Below are positions 1 through 7,448 of a stretch of DNA of 20,120 nucleotides, piece after piece. Below the pieces are notes generated by a model. The model was not told the DNA's origin, made no database searches, and saw only the letters and a list, made by a program, of their open reading frames with translations. Each line of letters starts with the position of its first letter. Positions within the stretch are counted from its first letter, which is position 1. Source of the DNA: CAZTHL01 sp964613585. GTDB taxonomy: Bacteria; Pseudomonadota; Alphaproteobacteria; DSM-16000; Inquilinaceae. The position numbers and the translations under genes are program-made. The stretch is taken from NCBI GenBank assembly GCA_964613585.1, contig CAZTHL010000069.1:1-20120 (forward strand). Direction: 5' to 3'.

Positions 1-465
1 GCCCGAGCGGCTGACGATGCCGATCTTGCCCGGCCGGTGGATGTGCCCCGGCATGATGCCGATCTTGCACTGGTCGGGCGTGATGATGCCCGGGCAGTTC
101 GGCCCGATCAGCCGGGTCCTGGAGCCGGCCAGCTTGCGCTTGACCACCACCATGTCGAGCACCGGGATGCCCTCGGTGATGCACACCACCAGCGGGATCT
201 CGGCGTCGATCGCCTCCAGGATCGCCTCGGCGGCGAACGGCGGCGGCACGTAGATGACGCTGGCGTTGGCGCCGGTCTTCTCGACCGCGTCGGCCACGGT
301 GTCGAACACCGGCAGGTCGAGATGGCTGGTGCCGCCCTTCCCCGGGGTGACGCCGCCGACCATGGCGGTGCCGTAGGCGATCGCCTGCTCGGAGTGGAAG
401 GTCCCTTGCGCGCCGGTGAAGCCCTGGCAGCTGACCTTGGTGTTCCTGTCGACCATCACGGCCAT
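1..465 (-). CDS. sucD: Succinyl-CoA ligase alpha subunit, N-terminal part (cut by left window edge)
   Basis: This is the ADP/GDP-forming succinyl-CoA synthetase alpha subunit of the TCA cycle. It binds CoA and carries the phosphohistidine of the alpha/beta enzyme. About 155 codons are visible, starting MAVMVDRNTKVSCQGFTGAQ. The N-terminal CoA-binding Rossmann domain is clear: the GFTGAQGTFHSEQAI signature, then YGTAMVGGVTPGKGG, VIYVPPPFAAEAI and LIGPNCPGIITP. The catalytic His lies beyond the left edge and cannot be checked. The ATG at 465 is two bases after the sucC stop codon, which implies translational coupling; a second in-frame ATG at 456 is an alternative start. The family assignment is certain. 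The gene is incomplete only because the window ends. Confidence 0.96.
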   Translation of the reverse strand, partial: MAVMVDRNTKVSCQGFTGAQGTFHSEQAIAYGTAMVGGVTPGKGGTSHLDLPVFDTVADAVEKTGANASVIYVPPPFAAEAILEAIDAEIPLVVCITEGIPVLDMVVVKRKLAGSRTRLIGPNCPGIITPDQCKIGIMPGHIHRPGKIGIVSRSG

Positions 466-467
466 GG

Positions 468-1679
468 CTAGGCGGCCTCCTTCACTGCCTTGACGATCTT
501 CTCCGCGGCGTCGGCCAGGTCGTCGGCCGAGACGATGGGCAGCCCCGATTCGTTCAGGATGCGCTTGCCGAGCTCGACATTGGTGCCTTCGAGCCGGACC
601 ACCAGCGGCACGTGCAGGTGCACGTCCTTGGCCGCCGCCACCACGCCCTCGGCGATCACGTCGCAGCGCATGATGCCGCCGAAGATGTTGACCAGGATGC
701 CTTCGACATTGGCGTCCGACAGGATGAGCTTGAACGCCGTGGTCACCCGGTCCTTGGTGGCGCCGCCGCCGACGTCGAGGAAGTTGGCCGGCTCGCCACC
801 GTAGAGCTTGATGATGTCCATGGTCGACATGGCGAGCCCGGCGCCGTTCACCATGCAGCCGATCGAGCCGTCGAGCTTGATGTAGTTCAGGTCGTGGCGG
901 TGCGCCTCGAGCTCGGCCGGATCCTCCTCGCTCTCGTCGCGCAGGTCCTCGACATCGTGATGCCGCCACAGCGCGTTCGAGTCGAAGTTCATCTTGGCGT
1001 CGAGCGCCAGCACCTCGTCCTGCTTGGTGACGACCAGCGGGTTGACCTCGACCAGCGAGGCGTCGAGCTCGGTGAAGGCCTTGTACATCGCGGTCAGGAA
1101 CTTGACCGCGCTCTTCACCTGGTTGCCCTGCAGCCCGAGCCCGTAGGCGATCTGCCGGGCATGATAGCTCTTGAGGCCGGTCAGCGGGTCGATCGGCAGG
1201 GTGAGGATCTTCTCGGGCGTCTTCCTGGCGACCTCTTCGATCTCCATGCCGCCCTCAGTCGAGGCGATCACCGTGACCCGGCTGGTCGCGCGGTCGATGA
1301 GCAGGCTGAGATAGAGCTCGCGGGCGATCTCGCAGCCTTCCTCGATGTAGACGCGCTTGACCTCCTTGCCGGTCGCGCCCGTCTGCTTGGTGACCAGCAC
1401 CCGGCCCAGCATCGCCTTGGCGTTCTCGGAGACGTCCTCCGGGGACTTGACGATGCGCACGCCGCCCTTGCCCTCGGTGTCGACGGTGCCGTCGTCCATC
1501 TTGAAGCGCCCGGCGCCGCGGCCGCCTGCATGGATCTGCGACTTCACCACGTAGACCGGGCCGGCCAGCGTCTTGGCGACGTCCGCGGCCTCGTTCGGCG
1601 TATAGGCGACCCCGCCGTTCGGTACGGCGACCCCGTACTTCTTGAGCAAGGCCTTGGCTTGATACTCATGAATGTTCAT
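468..1679 (-). CDS. sucC: Succinyl-CoA ligase beta subunit
   Basis: This is the nucleotide-binding beta subunit of succinyl-CoA synthetase, 403 aa, slightly longer than the usual 390-400. It begins MNIHEYQAKALLKKYGV, the standard SucC N-terminus. An ATP-grasp domain follows (VKSQIHAGGRGAGRFK near residues 45-60, then YIEEGCEIARELYLSLLIDR and LVEVNPLVV). The C-terminal ligase domain has GSIGCMVNGAGLAMSTMD, NFLDVGGGATKDRV and VNIFGGIMRCDVIAEGV. The ATG at 1679 was chosen because it gives the canonical N-terminus. The frame stays open upstream to 1841, but that extension does not look like SucC. The ribosome binding site is weak. The gene is followed two bases later by sucD on the same strand, so the two form one operon. 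Identification is certain. Confidence 0.97.
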   Translation of the reverse strand: MNIHEYQAKALLKKYGVAVPNGGVAYTPNEAADVAKTLAGPVYVVKSQIHAGGRGAGRFKMDDGTVDTEGKGGVRIVKSPEDVSENAKAMLGRVLVTKQTGATGKEVKRVYIEEGCEIARELYLSLLIDRATSRVTVIASTEGGMEIEEVARKTPEKILTLPIDPLTGLKSYHARQIAYGLGLQGNQVKSAVKFLTAMYKAFTELDASLVEVNPLVVTKQDEVLALDAKMNFDSNALWRHHDVEDLRDESEEDPAELEAHRHDLNYIKLDGSIGCMVNGAGLAMSTMDIIKLYGGEPANFLDVGGGATKDRVTTAFKLILSDANVEGILVNIFGGIMRCDVIAEGVVAAAKDVHLHVPLVVRLEGTNVELGKRILNESGLPIVSADDLADAAEKIVKAVKEAA

Positions 1680-1978
1680 GGGCGAGGCATCCGTGCTTGA
1701 GCGGCGAAAACGGAAGGCGCCCGGGCGGCAGGGGACCCGCCAAGGACAGAGGCGGCACAATAGCACCGGGCTTGACGCGGTCAAAGGCCATCCGCCGGCC
1801 ACGCGCCGGGGATGAAACCGGACGGAAACACCGGAGGACACCGTTCCGAAACGCGCTCGGGCCAGCCTCCCCCGCCAGCCACGGGCGCCGACGGCCCGTG
1901 ACCGAAGCAGCCGGTCCGGGCAGGGCCGGCGCCCCGGCCCTGCCCGCCCCGGCCATGACCAGGACCAGAGGGGAGACC
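1680..1978. other. Divergent intergenic region between sucC and the DUF1127 gene
   Basis: About 300 bases between the divergent starts of sucC (minus) and the DUF1127 gene (plus). It should hold both promoters, including the one for sucCD, since a hairpin cuts mdh off upstream. I see no clear -35/-10 pair and no convincing gene. Open frames on both strands here are low-complexity Arg/Pro/Gly/Ala translations. Confidence 0.5.
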
Positions 1979-2257
1979 ATGCGCCCTGCCAGCCCTTCCC
2001 GTCGCGGCTCGGGCCCGACCCTGTCGCAGGCCGGCGCCGCGGGCATCATGACCGTGGTGACGACGGCCGTGGCGACCACTTATCGGGCAAAGCCGGCCCG
2101 CGGGCTGTCGGCGCTGCTGCGCAGGTGGGCCCTGTGGCAGGAGCGCAGCCGCCAGCGGCAAAGGCTGGCCCAGCTCGACGATCACCTTTTGAAGGATATC
2201 GGCCTGCGCCCGGACCAGGCCGCTCGAGAGGCGAGCAAGCCGTTCTGGCGGGCCTGA
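1979..2257 (+). CDS. DUF1127 domain small protein
   Basis: Small basic protein, 92 aa, whose last ~46 residues match the DUF1127 (YjiS-like) pattern: RRWALWQERSRQRQRLAQLD, then DDHLLKDIGL near 67-76 and the terminal KPFWRA. Short DUF1127 proteins in alphaproteobacteria have been linked to RNA-related regulation and phosphate/carbon metabolism, but no biochemical role can be read here. The ATG at 1979 was chosen because GGGGAGA lies just upstream. An in-frame ATG at 1955 and an internal one at 2048 are alternatives. The gene stands alone on the plus strand between mdh and sucC, which are commonly adjacent in this class, and converges on mdh. The first ~45 residues are low complexity, so the true start may be the internal one. 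Confidence 0.85.
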   Translation: MRPASPSRRGSGPTLSQAGAAGIMTVVTTAVATTYRAKPARGLSALLRRWALWQERSRQRQRLAQLDDHLLKDIGLRPDQAAREASKPFWRA

Positions 2258-2273
2258 TCCGGCCTGGGACGAG

Positions 2274-2314
2274 CCGCGGCGCCGGCCGGGTCCGACGACC
2301 CGGCGGCGCCGTGG
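2274..2314. terminator. Strong bidirectional hairpin between DUF1127 gene and mdh
   Basis: Arms 2277-2291 and 2298-2311 pair over 14 bp with one bulged G around a six-base loop (CCGACG). Three further pairs, one of them G-U, extend the stem to 2274/2314. It lies exactly between two converging stop codons (2257 and 2334). There is no T-tract. It probably ends both transcripts and so uncouples mdh from sucCD. Confidence 0.75.
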
Positions 2315-2333
2315 CCAAGCCTGCGTGCCGAGG

Positions 2334-3290
2334 TCAGCCGGCCATCATCTTCTCGGTGATCTCGACCAGTTCCTTCACACTCTTGACCGAATGCTCGAAC
2401 ATCGCCTTCTCGTCGTCGTTCATCTCGATCTCGACGATGCGCTCGACGCCGCCCGAGCCGATGATCACCGGCACGCCGACATAGATGCCGTCGACCCCGT
2501 ACTGGCCGCTCAGATACGCGGCGCTCGGCAGCAACCGCTTCTTGTCCTTAAGGTAGCTGTCGGCCATGGCGATCGCCGAGGCCGCCGGCGCGTAGAAGGC
2601 CGAGCCGGTCTTGAGCAGGCCGACGATCTCGCCGCCCCCACCGCGGGTGCGCTTGACGATGGCGTCCAGCTTCTCCTGCGTGGTCCAGCCCATCTTGACC
2701 AGGTCGGGCAGCGGGATGCCCGCGACCGTCGAGTAGCGGACCAGCGGCACCATGGTGTCGCCGTGGCCGCCGAGCACGAAGGCGGAGACGTCCTCGACCG
2801 AGACATTGAACTCCTCGGCCAGGAAGTAGCGGAAGCGCGCGCTGTCGAGCACGCCGGCCATGCCGCAGACCATGTTGGCGGGCAGGCCCGAGACCTTCTG
2901 CAGCGCACCGACCATGGCGTCGAGCGGGTTGGTGATGCAGATGACGAAGGCGTTCGGGCAATGGGCCTTGATCGCCTCGCCGACCGTCTGCATGACCTTG
3001 GCGTTGGTGCCGACCAGGTCGTCGCGGCTCATGCCCGGCTTGCGCGGCACGCCGGCGGTGACGATGACGACGTCGGCGCCGTCGATGCCGGCATAGTCGG
3101 CGCCGCCGGCATACTTGGCGTCGAAGCCCATGACCGGGCTCAGCTGCGCCAGGTCCAGCGCCTTGCCGTCCGGCACGCCCTCGACGATGTCGTAAAGGAC
3201 GATGTCGCCGAGCTCCTTCAAGCCGGCAAGCAGGGCGAGCGTGCCGCCGATCTGGCCGGCGCCCACCAACGCGATCTTCTTCCGTGCCAT
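2334..3290 (-). CDS. mdh: Malate dehydrogenase (NAD, LDH-like type)
   Basis: Oxidises L-malate to oxaloacetate with NAD+ in the TCA cycle; cytosolic. It is 318 aa, normal for the alphaproteobacterial LDH-like MDH. Visible signatures: NAD-binding GAGQIGG at 10-16, acidic residue D34 after the second strand (YDIVEG), substrate loop with R83 and R89 (VPRKPGMSRDDL), NPLDAMV at 121-127, D149 and R152, and catalytic H176 in GGHGDTMVP. The ATG at 3290 is preceded by AAGGGGGA at good distance, which settles the start. The longer open frame upstream is rejected. The gene is upstream of sucC on the same strand but separated by ~650 bases holding an opposing gene and a terminator hairpin, so it is probably its own transcription unit. 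Confidence 0.97.
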   Translation of the reverse strand: MARKKIALVGAGQIGGTLALLAGLKELGDIVLYDIVEGVPDGKALDLAQLSPVMGFDAKYAGGADYAGIDGADVVIVTAGVPRKPGMSRDDLVGTNAKVMQTVGEAIKAHCPNAFVICITNPLDAMVGALQKVSGLPANMVCGMAGVLDSARFRYFLAEEFNVSVEDVSAFVLGGHGDTMVPLVRYSTVAGIPLPDLVKMGWTTQEKLDAIVKRTRGGGGEIVGLLKTGSAFYAPAASAIAMADSYLKDKKRLLPSAAYLSGQYGVDGIYVGVPVIIGSGGVERIVEIEMNDDEKAMFEHSVKSVKELVEITEKMMAG

Positions 3291-3653
3291 CCTGTTCCCC
3301 CTTGTGCGACGAGGCCCGGGCGGGCCGGCCGGACGCGCCGCCGGTCGATGCCGTGGCGCACGGATCTTGGAGGCGCCGGGAAAACCGTACACGGCGGCGC
3401 CTCAGGCGGATTTGGTAGCCCGAAACGGGGCGGCCGGGCAAGGCCGGCCCGACAAGGGTGGCCGGGCAAGGGTGGCCGGGCAAGCCGTCGGCCGCCGTCC
3501 GGCCAAGGGCGCCCGGCCACTCGAACGGGGCGAACCGGCCATGCCGCGCAGGACATGCGGCGAGGGTGAGACCGGGGGGAACGCTTGACCTGCGCCGCGA
3601 TCTTCCTGTTCAATTTCGCCAGCAGATATTTCAGTTTGCTGCGTGAGGTGCCC
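3291..3653. other. mdh upstream region with 14-bp tandem repeats
   Basis: 363 bases without a convincing gene. It should carry the mdh promoter (minus strand). The middle is a G+C-rich minisatellite at 3431-3486, listed separately. The last ~60 bases (from about 3590) are visibly richer in A+T and lead into the small ORF at 3654. Frames open here translate only as low-complexity Arg/Gly/Pro/Ala. Confidence 0.5.
3431..3486. repeat. Four-copy 14-bp tandem repeat
   Basis: Four consecutive 14-base units: CGGCCGGGCAAGGC (3431), CGGCCCGACAAGGG (3445), TGGCCGGGCAAGGG (3459) and TGGCCGGGCAAGCC (3473). Units three and four differ only in their last two bases. The array lies ~140-200 bases upstream of the mdh start codon. 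Confidence 0.9.
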
Positions 3654-3776
3654 ATGCACGCTGTCGTTCAGCGGTTCATCGTTGTCGCGTCGCTTGTGAT
3701 CAGCCTGACAGCACTCGGCGGCGGGATCGGACCGGCTGCAGCGCAGCAGCCGCCGCCGTGCACAGAGTGTGGATAG
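3654..3776 (+). CDS. 40-aa secreted mini-protein or truncated remnant
   Basis: I do not recognise this gene. It encodes 40 aa: MHAVVQRFIVVASLVISLTA, then LGGGIGPAAAQQ, then PPPCTECG and a stop. The first ~31 residues are a textbook Sec signal peptide (basic n-region, hydrophobic core, AAA-Q cleavage site). This would leave a mature piece of only about ten residues containing a CxxC motif. GTGAGGTG a few bases upstream could be a ribosome binding site. Either it is a genuine tiny exported peptide or the remains of a longer secreted protein whose body was lost; the repeat-rich DNA after it favours loss. An upstream in-frame TTG at 3585 would add 23 residues. Confidence 0.4.
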   Translation: MHAVVQRFIVVASLVISLTALGGGIGPAAAQQPPPCTECG

Positions 3777-4078
3777 GCTGGAGCAAAGTTGCTTTTGTCT
3801 CGCGATGCGCTTCGGCGGGCATCGCAGTCGCCCCCTGTATCGGTGATCGGGTACCGACATCAGGTACCGATGTGGATTGGTTCGTTCACCGTGTCTTGCC
3901 GGGCATCGTGTGCGCGGGAAGGCGGACAGGGTCGGCAGAGGGCGTTCATGCATAGCAGCTCATGCATAGCAGTTCTTGCATAGCATAAGCCCTTCATGAG
4001 GGCCTTGGCTGCGCGTCGGCGAGCCTTCGGTGATCGTGGATGCGTGTTTGTATATGGGCATAGAGGAGCGAGAGCGCA
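3777..4078. other. Repeat-bearing intergenic region
   Basis: About 300 bases upstream of the large membrane protein, visibly less G+C-rich than most of the window. It holds an imperfect inverted repeat at 3846-3871 (ATCGGGTACC, loop GACATCA, GGTACCGAT) and the three-copy 14-bp repeat at 3947-3988. A small hairpin follows at ~3990-4004 (GCCCT, loop TCATG, AGGGC). I see no gene in it. Confidence 0.6.
3947..3988. repeat. Three-copy 14-bp tandem repeat
   Basis: Units CATGCATAGCAGCT (3947), CATGCATAGCAGTT (3961) and CTTGCATAGCATAA (3975) run head to tail ~90-130 bases upstream of the start at 4079. They are A+T-rich relative to their surroundings and contain TGCATAGCA in each copy, so they could be a repeated protein-binding site or a replication-slippage minisatellite. 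Confidence 0.85.
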
Positions 4079-6496
4079 TTGGGACCACCCCGGGGCCGGC
4101 CGTGCGTCCGTCCCATCGCCTGCCTGCTCGGCATGAGCCTCCTCTTCTGCCTTGCCGGGTTCTGCCTTGCCGGGGGCGCCGCCTTTGGTCAGGGCGAGCC
4201 GGCTAGATCGGCCCCCGGGTCGGACCGCCGGGGTTTGTCGGGATTGGCTGCTGTCGATCTTTCGGGAGGGGCGTGCCTCGATTTTGTGTCCTGGGGCCGC
4301 CTTCATGGCGACGCCGACCCGGATCATGAGATCTGGAGGGCAATTTGCATCGGCATCGAGCATGCCCTGACGCGGCCGATCAAGCGCGGCGGTGCGGCCG
4401 ACGGGCCCGGCCGCACGGCATGGCAAGCGCCCTCCGTCAGCATTGACCGACAAGACAATGCCCTTCGCATCGACTTCCGAGATCATGAGATTAGCGGATC
4501 GGCCATCGCCCGCCTGGCGACCATCGATTTTCTGCCGGCGGTCCTCTACGGCGGACTGATCGTGGAGAATGCGCGGCTCCGCAACGGCTTCAGACTGACC
4601 GATGCCGTGGTGCCCCATGCCTTGACCTTTCAACGGGTCACCTTCGGCGGCGGTGGGAAATGCGGCGATGACACGGCCAAGGCAAGCCTGGCCGCGCAGG
4701 AAAGCGGACGGGTCTTCGACATTCAGTTTGCGCACTTCGAGAGGAGATTGTCCCTGATCGACGCCCGCATGTGCGGGCAGGCACTGATCGCGGACAGCAC
4801 CTTCGAGAAGGCCTTGACCATCAGGTCATCCGAGGCGGCTGGTGACTATCAGGTCGTCAAGTCCGCCCCGCCTGCCTCGACAGGGTCGGCCCCGAACCGG
4901 TTCGATCAGGTGTTCATCGTCCGGAACCGGGTCGAGGGCACGCTGTGGCTCAATGGGATCCAGACAACCGGCTTCATGAAGATCGACCGGAATCTCGCCG
5001 GCAACCTCAGGATGGAGGATTCAGCGTTTGCCGGCGTGGCGGTCGACGACAACATCCTCCGCTCGCTGGGCGCCTGGCGGTCCCGGTTCTCGGGGCCGGT
5101 GAGCTTCACCTCGAACCAGGTCAACGACAAGATGGTCGTCGCGATCACCGAGCTTGTCGTGCCCGACGGATCGCCCGGCAAGCCGCCGCTCACCGCGCGC
5201 CTCACGGAGAATATGGTCGACGGAAGCCTGATCATCAGCATCAGGGATCTTTCCGCCTATGATCTCGATCTCTCCTACAACCATGCGGCCGCGGGGGCCA
5301 GCATCATGCTGCCGGCCGGCTCGCTGCGGCCGGACCGGACGGTCAACCTGGATCTGGTCGGCTTCGTCACCAACGGCACTTTCGATATTACGGTGGCTGA
5401 CTATTGCCGGGAAGAGGATCCGCTCAGGAGCACCATGGTGCCGATCCGGCCCGACGCCTATCCGGACCGGTTCACGGCGGGCGGCTCGTCCGGCCCGTGC
5501 AGCGGCCGCGACGCGTTTATGCTGACCGACCTCAGCCTGGCGCACCTGCAAAATCTTTCCTGGCGTCTGCCGTTGACCTGTTCCTTCCCTTGGATCGGCG
5601 GAGGCATGCATTTCGAGCACTGGGGTGAAGCCGACCCCGCGAGGCGGCCATCCTGCCCCGCGGGCGGCCGTGAGGCCATGGCAGCGGAGCAGCACGGCGA
5701 GGACGCCGTCGCCTTCGCCGACCCGCGATCGTCCGACCGCCACAGCACCCCGGATCGGGCTGGCGGCGCCGGATCCGCGCTGGCCGCCGGGGCGGCCGAG
5801 GCCGTTGGGACCGACGCCCTCGACAGCACCGATCTGAACAGTCTTCTGACCTGGGCCGATCTGATGGAGACTAGGCTGTCGGGCCCGTTGCAGACGATCT
5901 CGACCTATCTCGATGAACGCGGCCACTTCTTCGAGGCACGCCGTATTCTTCGCGACGCAAAGCAGCTCAACTATTTCGGCGGACACGGTGTCGGCGCGAT
6001 CTGGGACTCGCTTCAGCAGGACTTCAATATAAACAAGGGGGCCCGTATTGCTGCCGGGATCTTGCTTCTGCCGGTGGGCTTCGGCGCCCATCCGGAACGG
6101 GCCATGCTTCTGCTGATCTTCTTTGGTATCGTGTTCTACGTGATCTACAAGGTCTACAGCATCTCCAGGCAGGCCGACTGGCCGCAGCAGATGCAACCGG
6201 CTGTTCCTGCCGGTCCGACTGGACAGGCAGCGAACATCCCCCGGGCAGCGAACCAGGCCGGCCACGAGGAAGGGTACAGCGCCAAGCCGGGCTTCAGACA
6301 ATTCAACCCCACGCTTCATCCTCTTGATTTCAGCCTTCTCCGCTACAGCATGGATGCCATGCTCCCGGTCATTAACCTCCACGCTTATGATCGCTACTAC
6401 CCTGACGATGGGCTGATGCAGTACCTGCCAAGTCTTCAGCATGCCCTGGGCTGGTACCTGTCGACGATCTTTCTGATCTCGGCCACGGTCCTGTGA
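4079..6496 (+). CDS. Large exported, membrane-anchored beta-helix-like (pentapeptide-type) protein
   Basis: 805 aa, no firm function. Residues 1-38 form a signal peptide (basic RGRPCVRP, a long hydrophobic core, then AAFGQ). Residues ~140-430 have the rhythm of a right-handed beta-helix: short strands with phrases such as LIVENARLRNGFRLTDA, LIADSTFEKALTIRS and NLRMEDSAFAGVAVDDN. A low-complexity linker (~530-580) precedes a conserved-looking C-terminal unit with LSGPLQTISTYLDERGHFFE and ARRILRDAKQLNYFGG. A transmembrane segment follows at ~675-692 and FSLLRYSMDAMLPVINL leads to a last hydrophobic stretch at 788-805. This C-terminal arrangement is known to me from bacterial pentapeptide/beta-helix membrane proteins. 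The start is TTG 4079 (GAGGAG ten bases upstream), because the ATG at 4133 would lose the basic n-region. The protein ends inside the last hydrophobic stretch, so it may be slightly truncated. Confidence 0.7.
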   Translation: MGPPRGRPCVRPIACLLGMSLLFCLAGFCLAGGAAFGQGEPARSAPGSDRRGLSGLAAVDLSGGACLDFVSWGRLHGDADPDHEIWRAICIGIEHALTRPIKRGGAADGPGRTAWQAPSVSIDRQDNALRIDFRDHEISGSAIARLATIDFLPAVLYGGLIVENARLRNGFRLTDAVVPHALTFQRVTFGGGGKCGDDTAKASLAAQESGRVFDIQFAHFERRLSLIDARMCGQALIADSTFEKALTIRSSEAAGDYQVVKSAPPASTGSAPNRFDQVFIVRNRVEGTLWLNGIQTTGFMKIDRNLAGNLRMEDSAFAGVAVDDNILRSLGAWRSRFSGPVSFTSNQVNDKMVVAITELVVPDGSPGKPPLTARLTENMVDGSLIISIRDLSAYDLDLSYNHAAAGASIMLPAGSLRPDRTVNLDLVGFVTNGTFDITVADYCREEDPLRSTMVPIRPDAYPDRFTAGGSSGPCSGRDAFMLTDLSLAHLQNLSWRLPLTCSFPWIGGGMHFEHWGEADPARRPSCPAGGREAMAAEQHGEDAVAFADPRSSDRHSTPDRAGGAGSALAAGAAEAVGTDALDSTDLNSLLTWADLMETRLSGPLQTISTYLDERGHFFEARRILRDAKQLNYFGGHGVGAIWDSLQQDFNINKGARIAAGILLLPVGFGAHPERAMLLLIFFGIVFYVIYKVYSISRQADWPQQMQPAVPAGPTGQAANIPRAANQAGHEEGYSAKPGFRQFNPTLHPLDFSLLRYSMDAMLPVINLHAYDRYYPDDGLMQYLPSLQHALGWYLSTIFLISATVL

Positions 6497-6509
6497 CCGG
6501 CGCGGATGC

Positions 6510-6536
6510 CTGACGCCTGCAAGCCAACGGCGTCAG
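6510..6536 (+). terminator. Hairpin after the large membrane protein gene
   Basis: A perfect 8-bp stem (CTGACGCC 6510-6517, GGCGTCAG 6529-6536) with an 11-base loop begins 14 bases after the stop codon at 6496. There is no T-run, as is common in G+C-rich alphaproteobacteria. The position makes it a likely transcript end. Confidence 0.55.
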
Positions 6537-6663
6537 ACATCGGCTCGCGATGGCGCGCCCCGTGGCGCCGGCAGGGCTGGCGGGCGCCCCCTCAGCCACT
6601 GGCCTGACCTGTCACCCAAGTCATCGGTCCATGACGTTATCGATGTCTCCGGGGTGTACAGCG

Positions 6664-6686
6664 ATGCCGCTTGAGCCGGAAACGCT
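6664..6686 (+). repeat. Dispersed intergenic repeat, copy A
   Basis: A 23-base element containing CTTGAGCCGGAAACGCT. It matches the reverse complement of 15817-15839 at 22 of 23 positions, and is related to the copies at 11844, 15919 and 18590. Its translation (MPLEPETL) appears in open frames at both exact copies, which would mislead an automated gene caller. Confidence 0.85.
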
Positions 6687-6825
6687 TCAGCACGCCCACG
6701 CCGGCAGCCACGCCGATGGACCAGGACGTCCAGACCTCGTCTCTGGTCCGGACGTGTCACTTGCCCGTGACCGCCGGCAGGCCCATCTCCCAGGCTCACG
6801 ATACAAGCATCACGGGCATGACCTC

Positions 6826-7236
6826 ATGAACCAGCAAGACGGCGAGCTCTGCGTCCGCGTTCTGTCCTGCATCGCCTGGGCCGACGGCGAGCTGTCCGAG
6901 GAGGAGATGGGCTCGGTGGTCGACGTGGTCGACCGACTCGACTATGCGGACCGCTCCGTGATCCAGGAGATCCTGGCCACCACCACCCGCTTCACCTTTC
7001 TCGACAAGGTGAGCCGGCTCGACCGCACGCTGCGGATCCGGCTGCTGCACGACGGCTATGCCGTGGCCGACTACTGCGGTGGCGTCAGCGACCCCGAGCG
7101 CGAGATCATGAAGCAGATCGCCGCCACCCTGGTCGACGCGGCGCGCTGGCCCGAGGCCGAGGCCTCGCTCGAGGCCTGGGTCGCCTACGAGCGCGCGGCA
7201 CGCAAGGTCTGGGGCTGGACCCACCTGGGCGAATAG
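6826..7236 (+). CDS. TerB-like (tellurite resistance/co-chaperone DjlA N-terminal type) domain protein
   Basis: 136 aa, cytosolic, all-helical. The hallmark is AWADGELSEEE at 17-27, the acidic turn that opens TerB-type domains. Alternating helices follow (SVVDVVDRL, SVIQEILA), and a second half contains CGGVSDPEREIMKQIAATLV, which mirrors the first motif. TerB-like domains bind metals or act as membrane-linked scaffolds; no specific partner is visible here. The ATG at 6826 was chosen because the frame upstream runs through repeats and hairpins. No strong ribosome binding site is visible. The gene seems to stand alone, preceded by a likely terminator. Tellurite resistance itself should not be inferred. 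Confidence 0.7.
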   Translation: MNQQDGELCVRVLSCIAWADGELSEEEMGSVVDVVDRLDYADRSVIQEILATTTRFTFLDKVSRLDRTLRIRLLHDGYAVADYCGGVSDPEREIMKQIAATLVDAARWPEAEASLEAWVAYERAARKVWGWTHLGE

Positions 7237-7413
7237 GCCTTGGAGCAAGCATCGCAGGCTACGCGGCGCCAAGCGAGCCCCGACGTGTCGGCGTGCCGAG
7301 CACGGCGGGGGCCCGCTGACGCCGTGCCCGGCCACCATGCCGCCGGCCCACACCCATACTCCCATTTCAGACGGGCGTCGCCTGACCCGGCATCGGCATA
7401 GATTGCCAAAGGT

Positions 7414-7429
7414 TCCCGTCCAGACGGGA
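7414..7429. promoter_or_regulatory. 16-bp palindrome just upstream of the 7449 gene
   Basis: TCCCGTC CA GACGGGA is a perfect 7-bp inverted repeat with a two-base spacer, ending 19 bases before the start codon at 7449. Its compactness and placement suit an operator for a dimeric regulator, or a 5'-leader hairpin just ahead of the ribosome binding site. Confidence 0.4.
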
Positions 7430-7448
7430 TCATTAGGGAGAGCAGAGC

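Larger units (their letters stand above)
6497..6825. other. Intergenic region with hairpins and a dispersed repeat
   Basis: 329 bases between the membrane protein and the TerB-like gene. It contains the hairpin at 6510-6536, the dispersed repeat at 6664-6686 and an inverted repeat (GGACCAG 6718-6724, CTGGTCC 6743-6749). An open frame upstream of 6826 reads through all of this and is judged non-coding. Confidence 0.6.

Noticed and set aside
612..1700. 362-codon plus-strand open frame opposite sucC
   Set aside because: Shadow frame of a certain gene, produced by high G+C content; composition is unlike a real protein.
2325..3569. 414-codon plus-strand open frame opposite mdh
   Set aside because: Antisense shadow of mdh, rich in Asp/His/Ala/Arg with no domain.
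5021..6442. 473-codon minus-strand open frame opposite the large membrane protein
   Set aside because: The plus strand shows a signal peptide, membrane segments and a family-like C-terminus. The minus frame has none of these.
6480..6515. Frameshift at the end of the large membrane protein
   Set aside because: The +1 frame adds only VTGADA before a stop, so it gives no convincing lost C-terminus; a small truncation cannot be told from natural variation.
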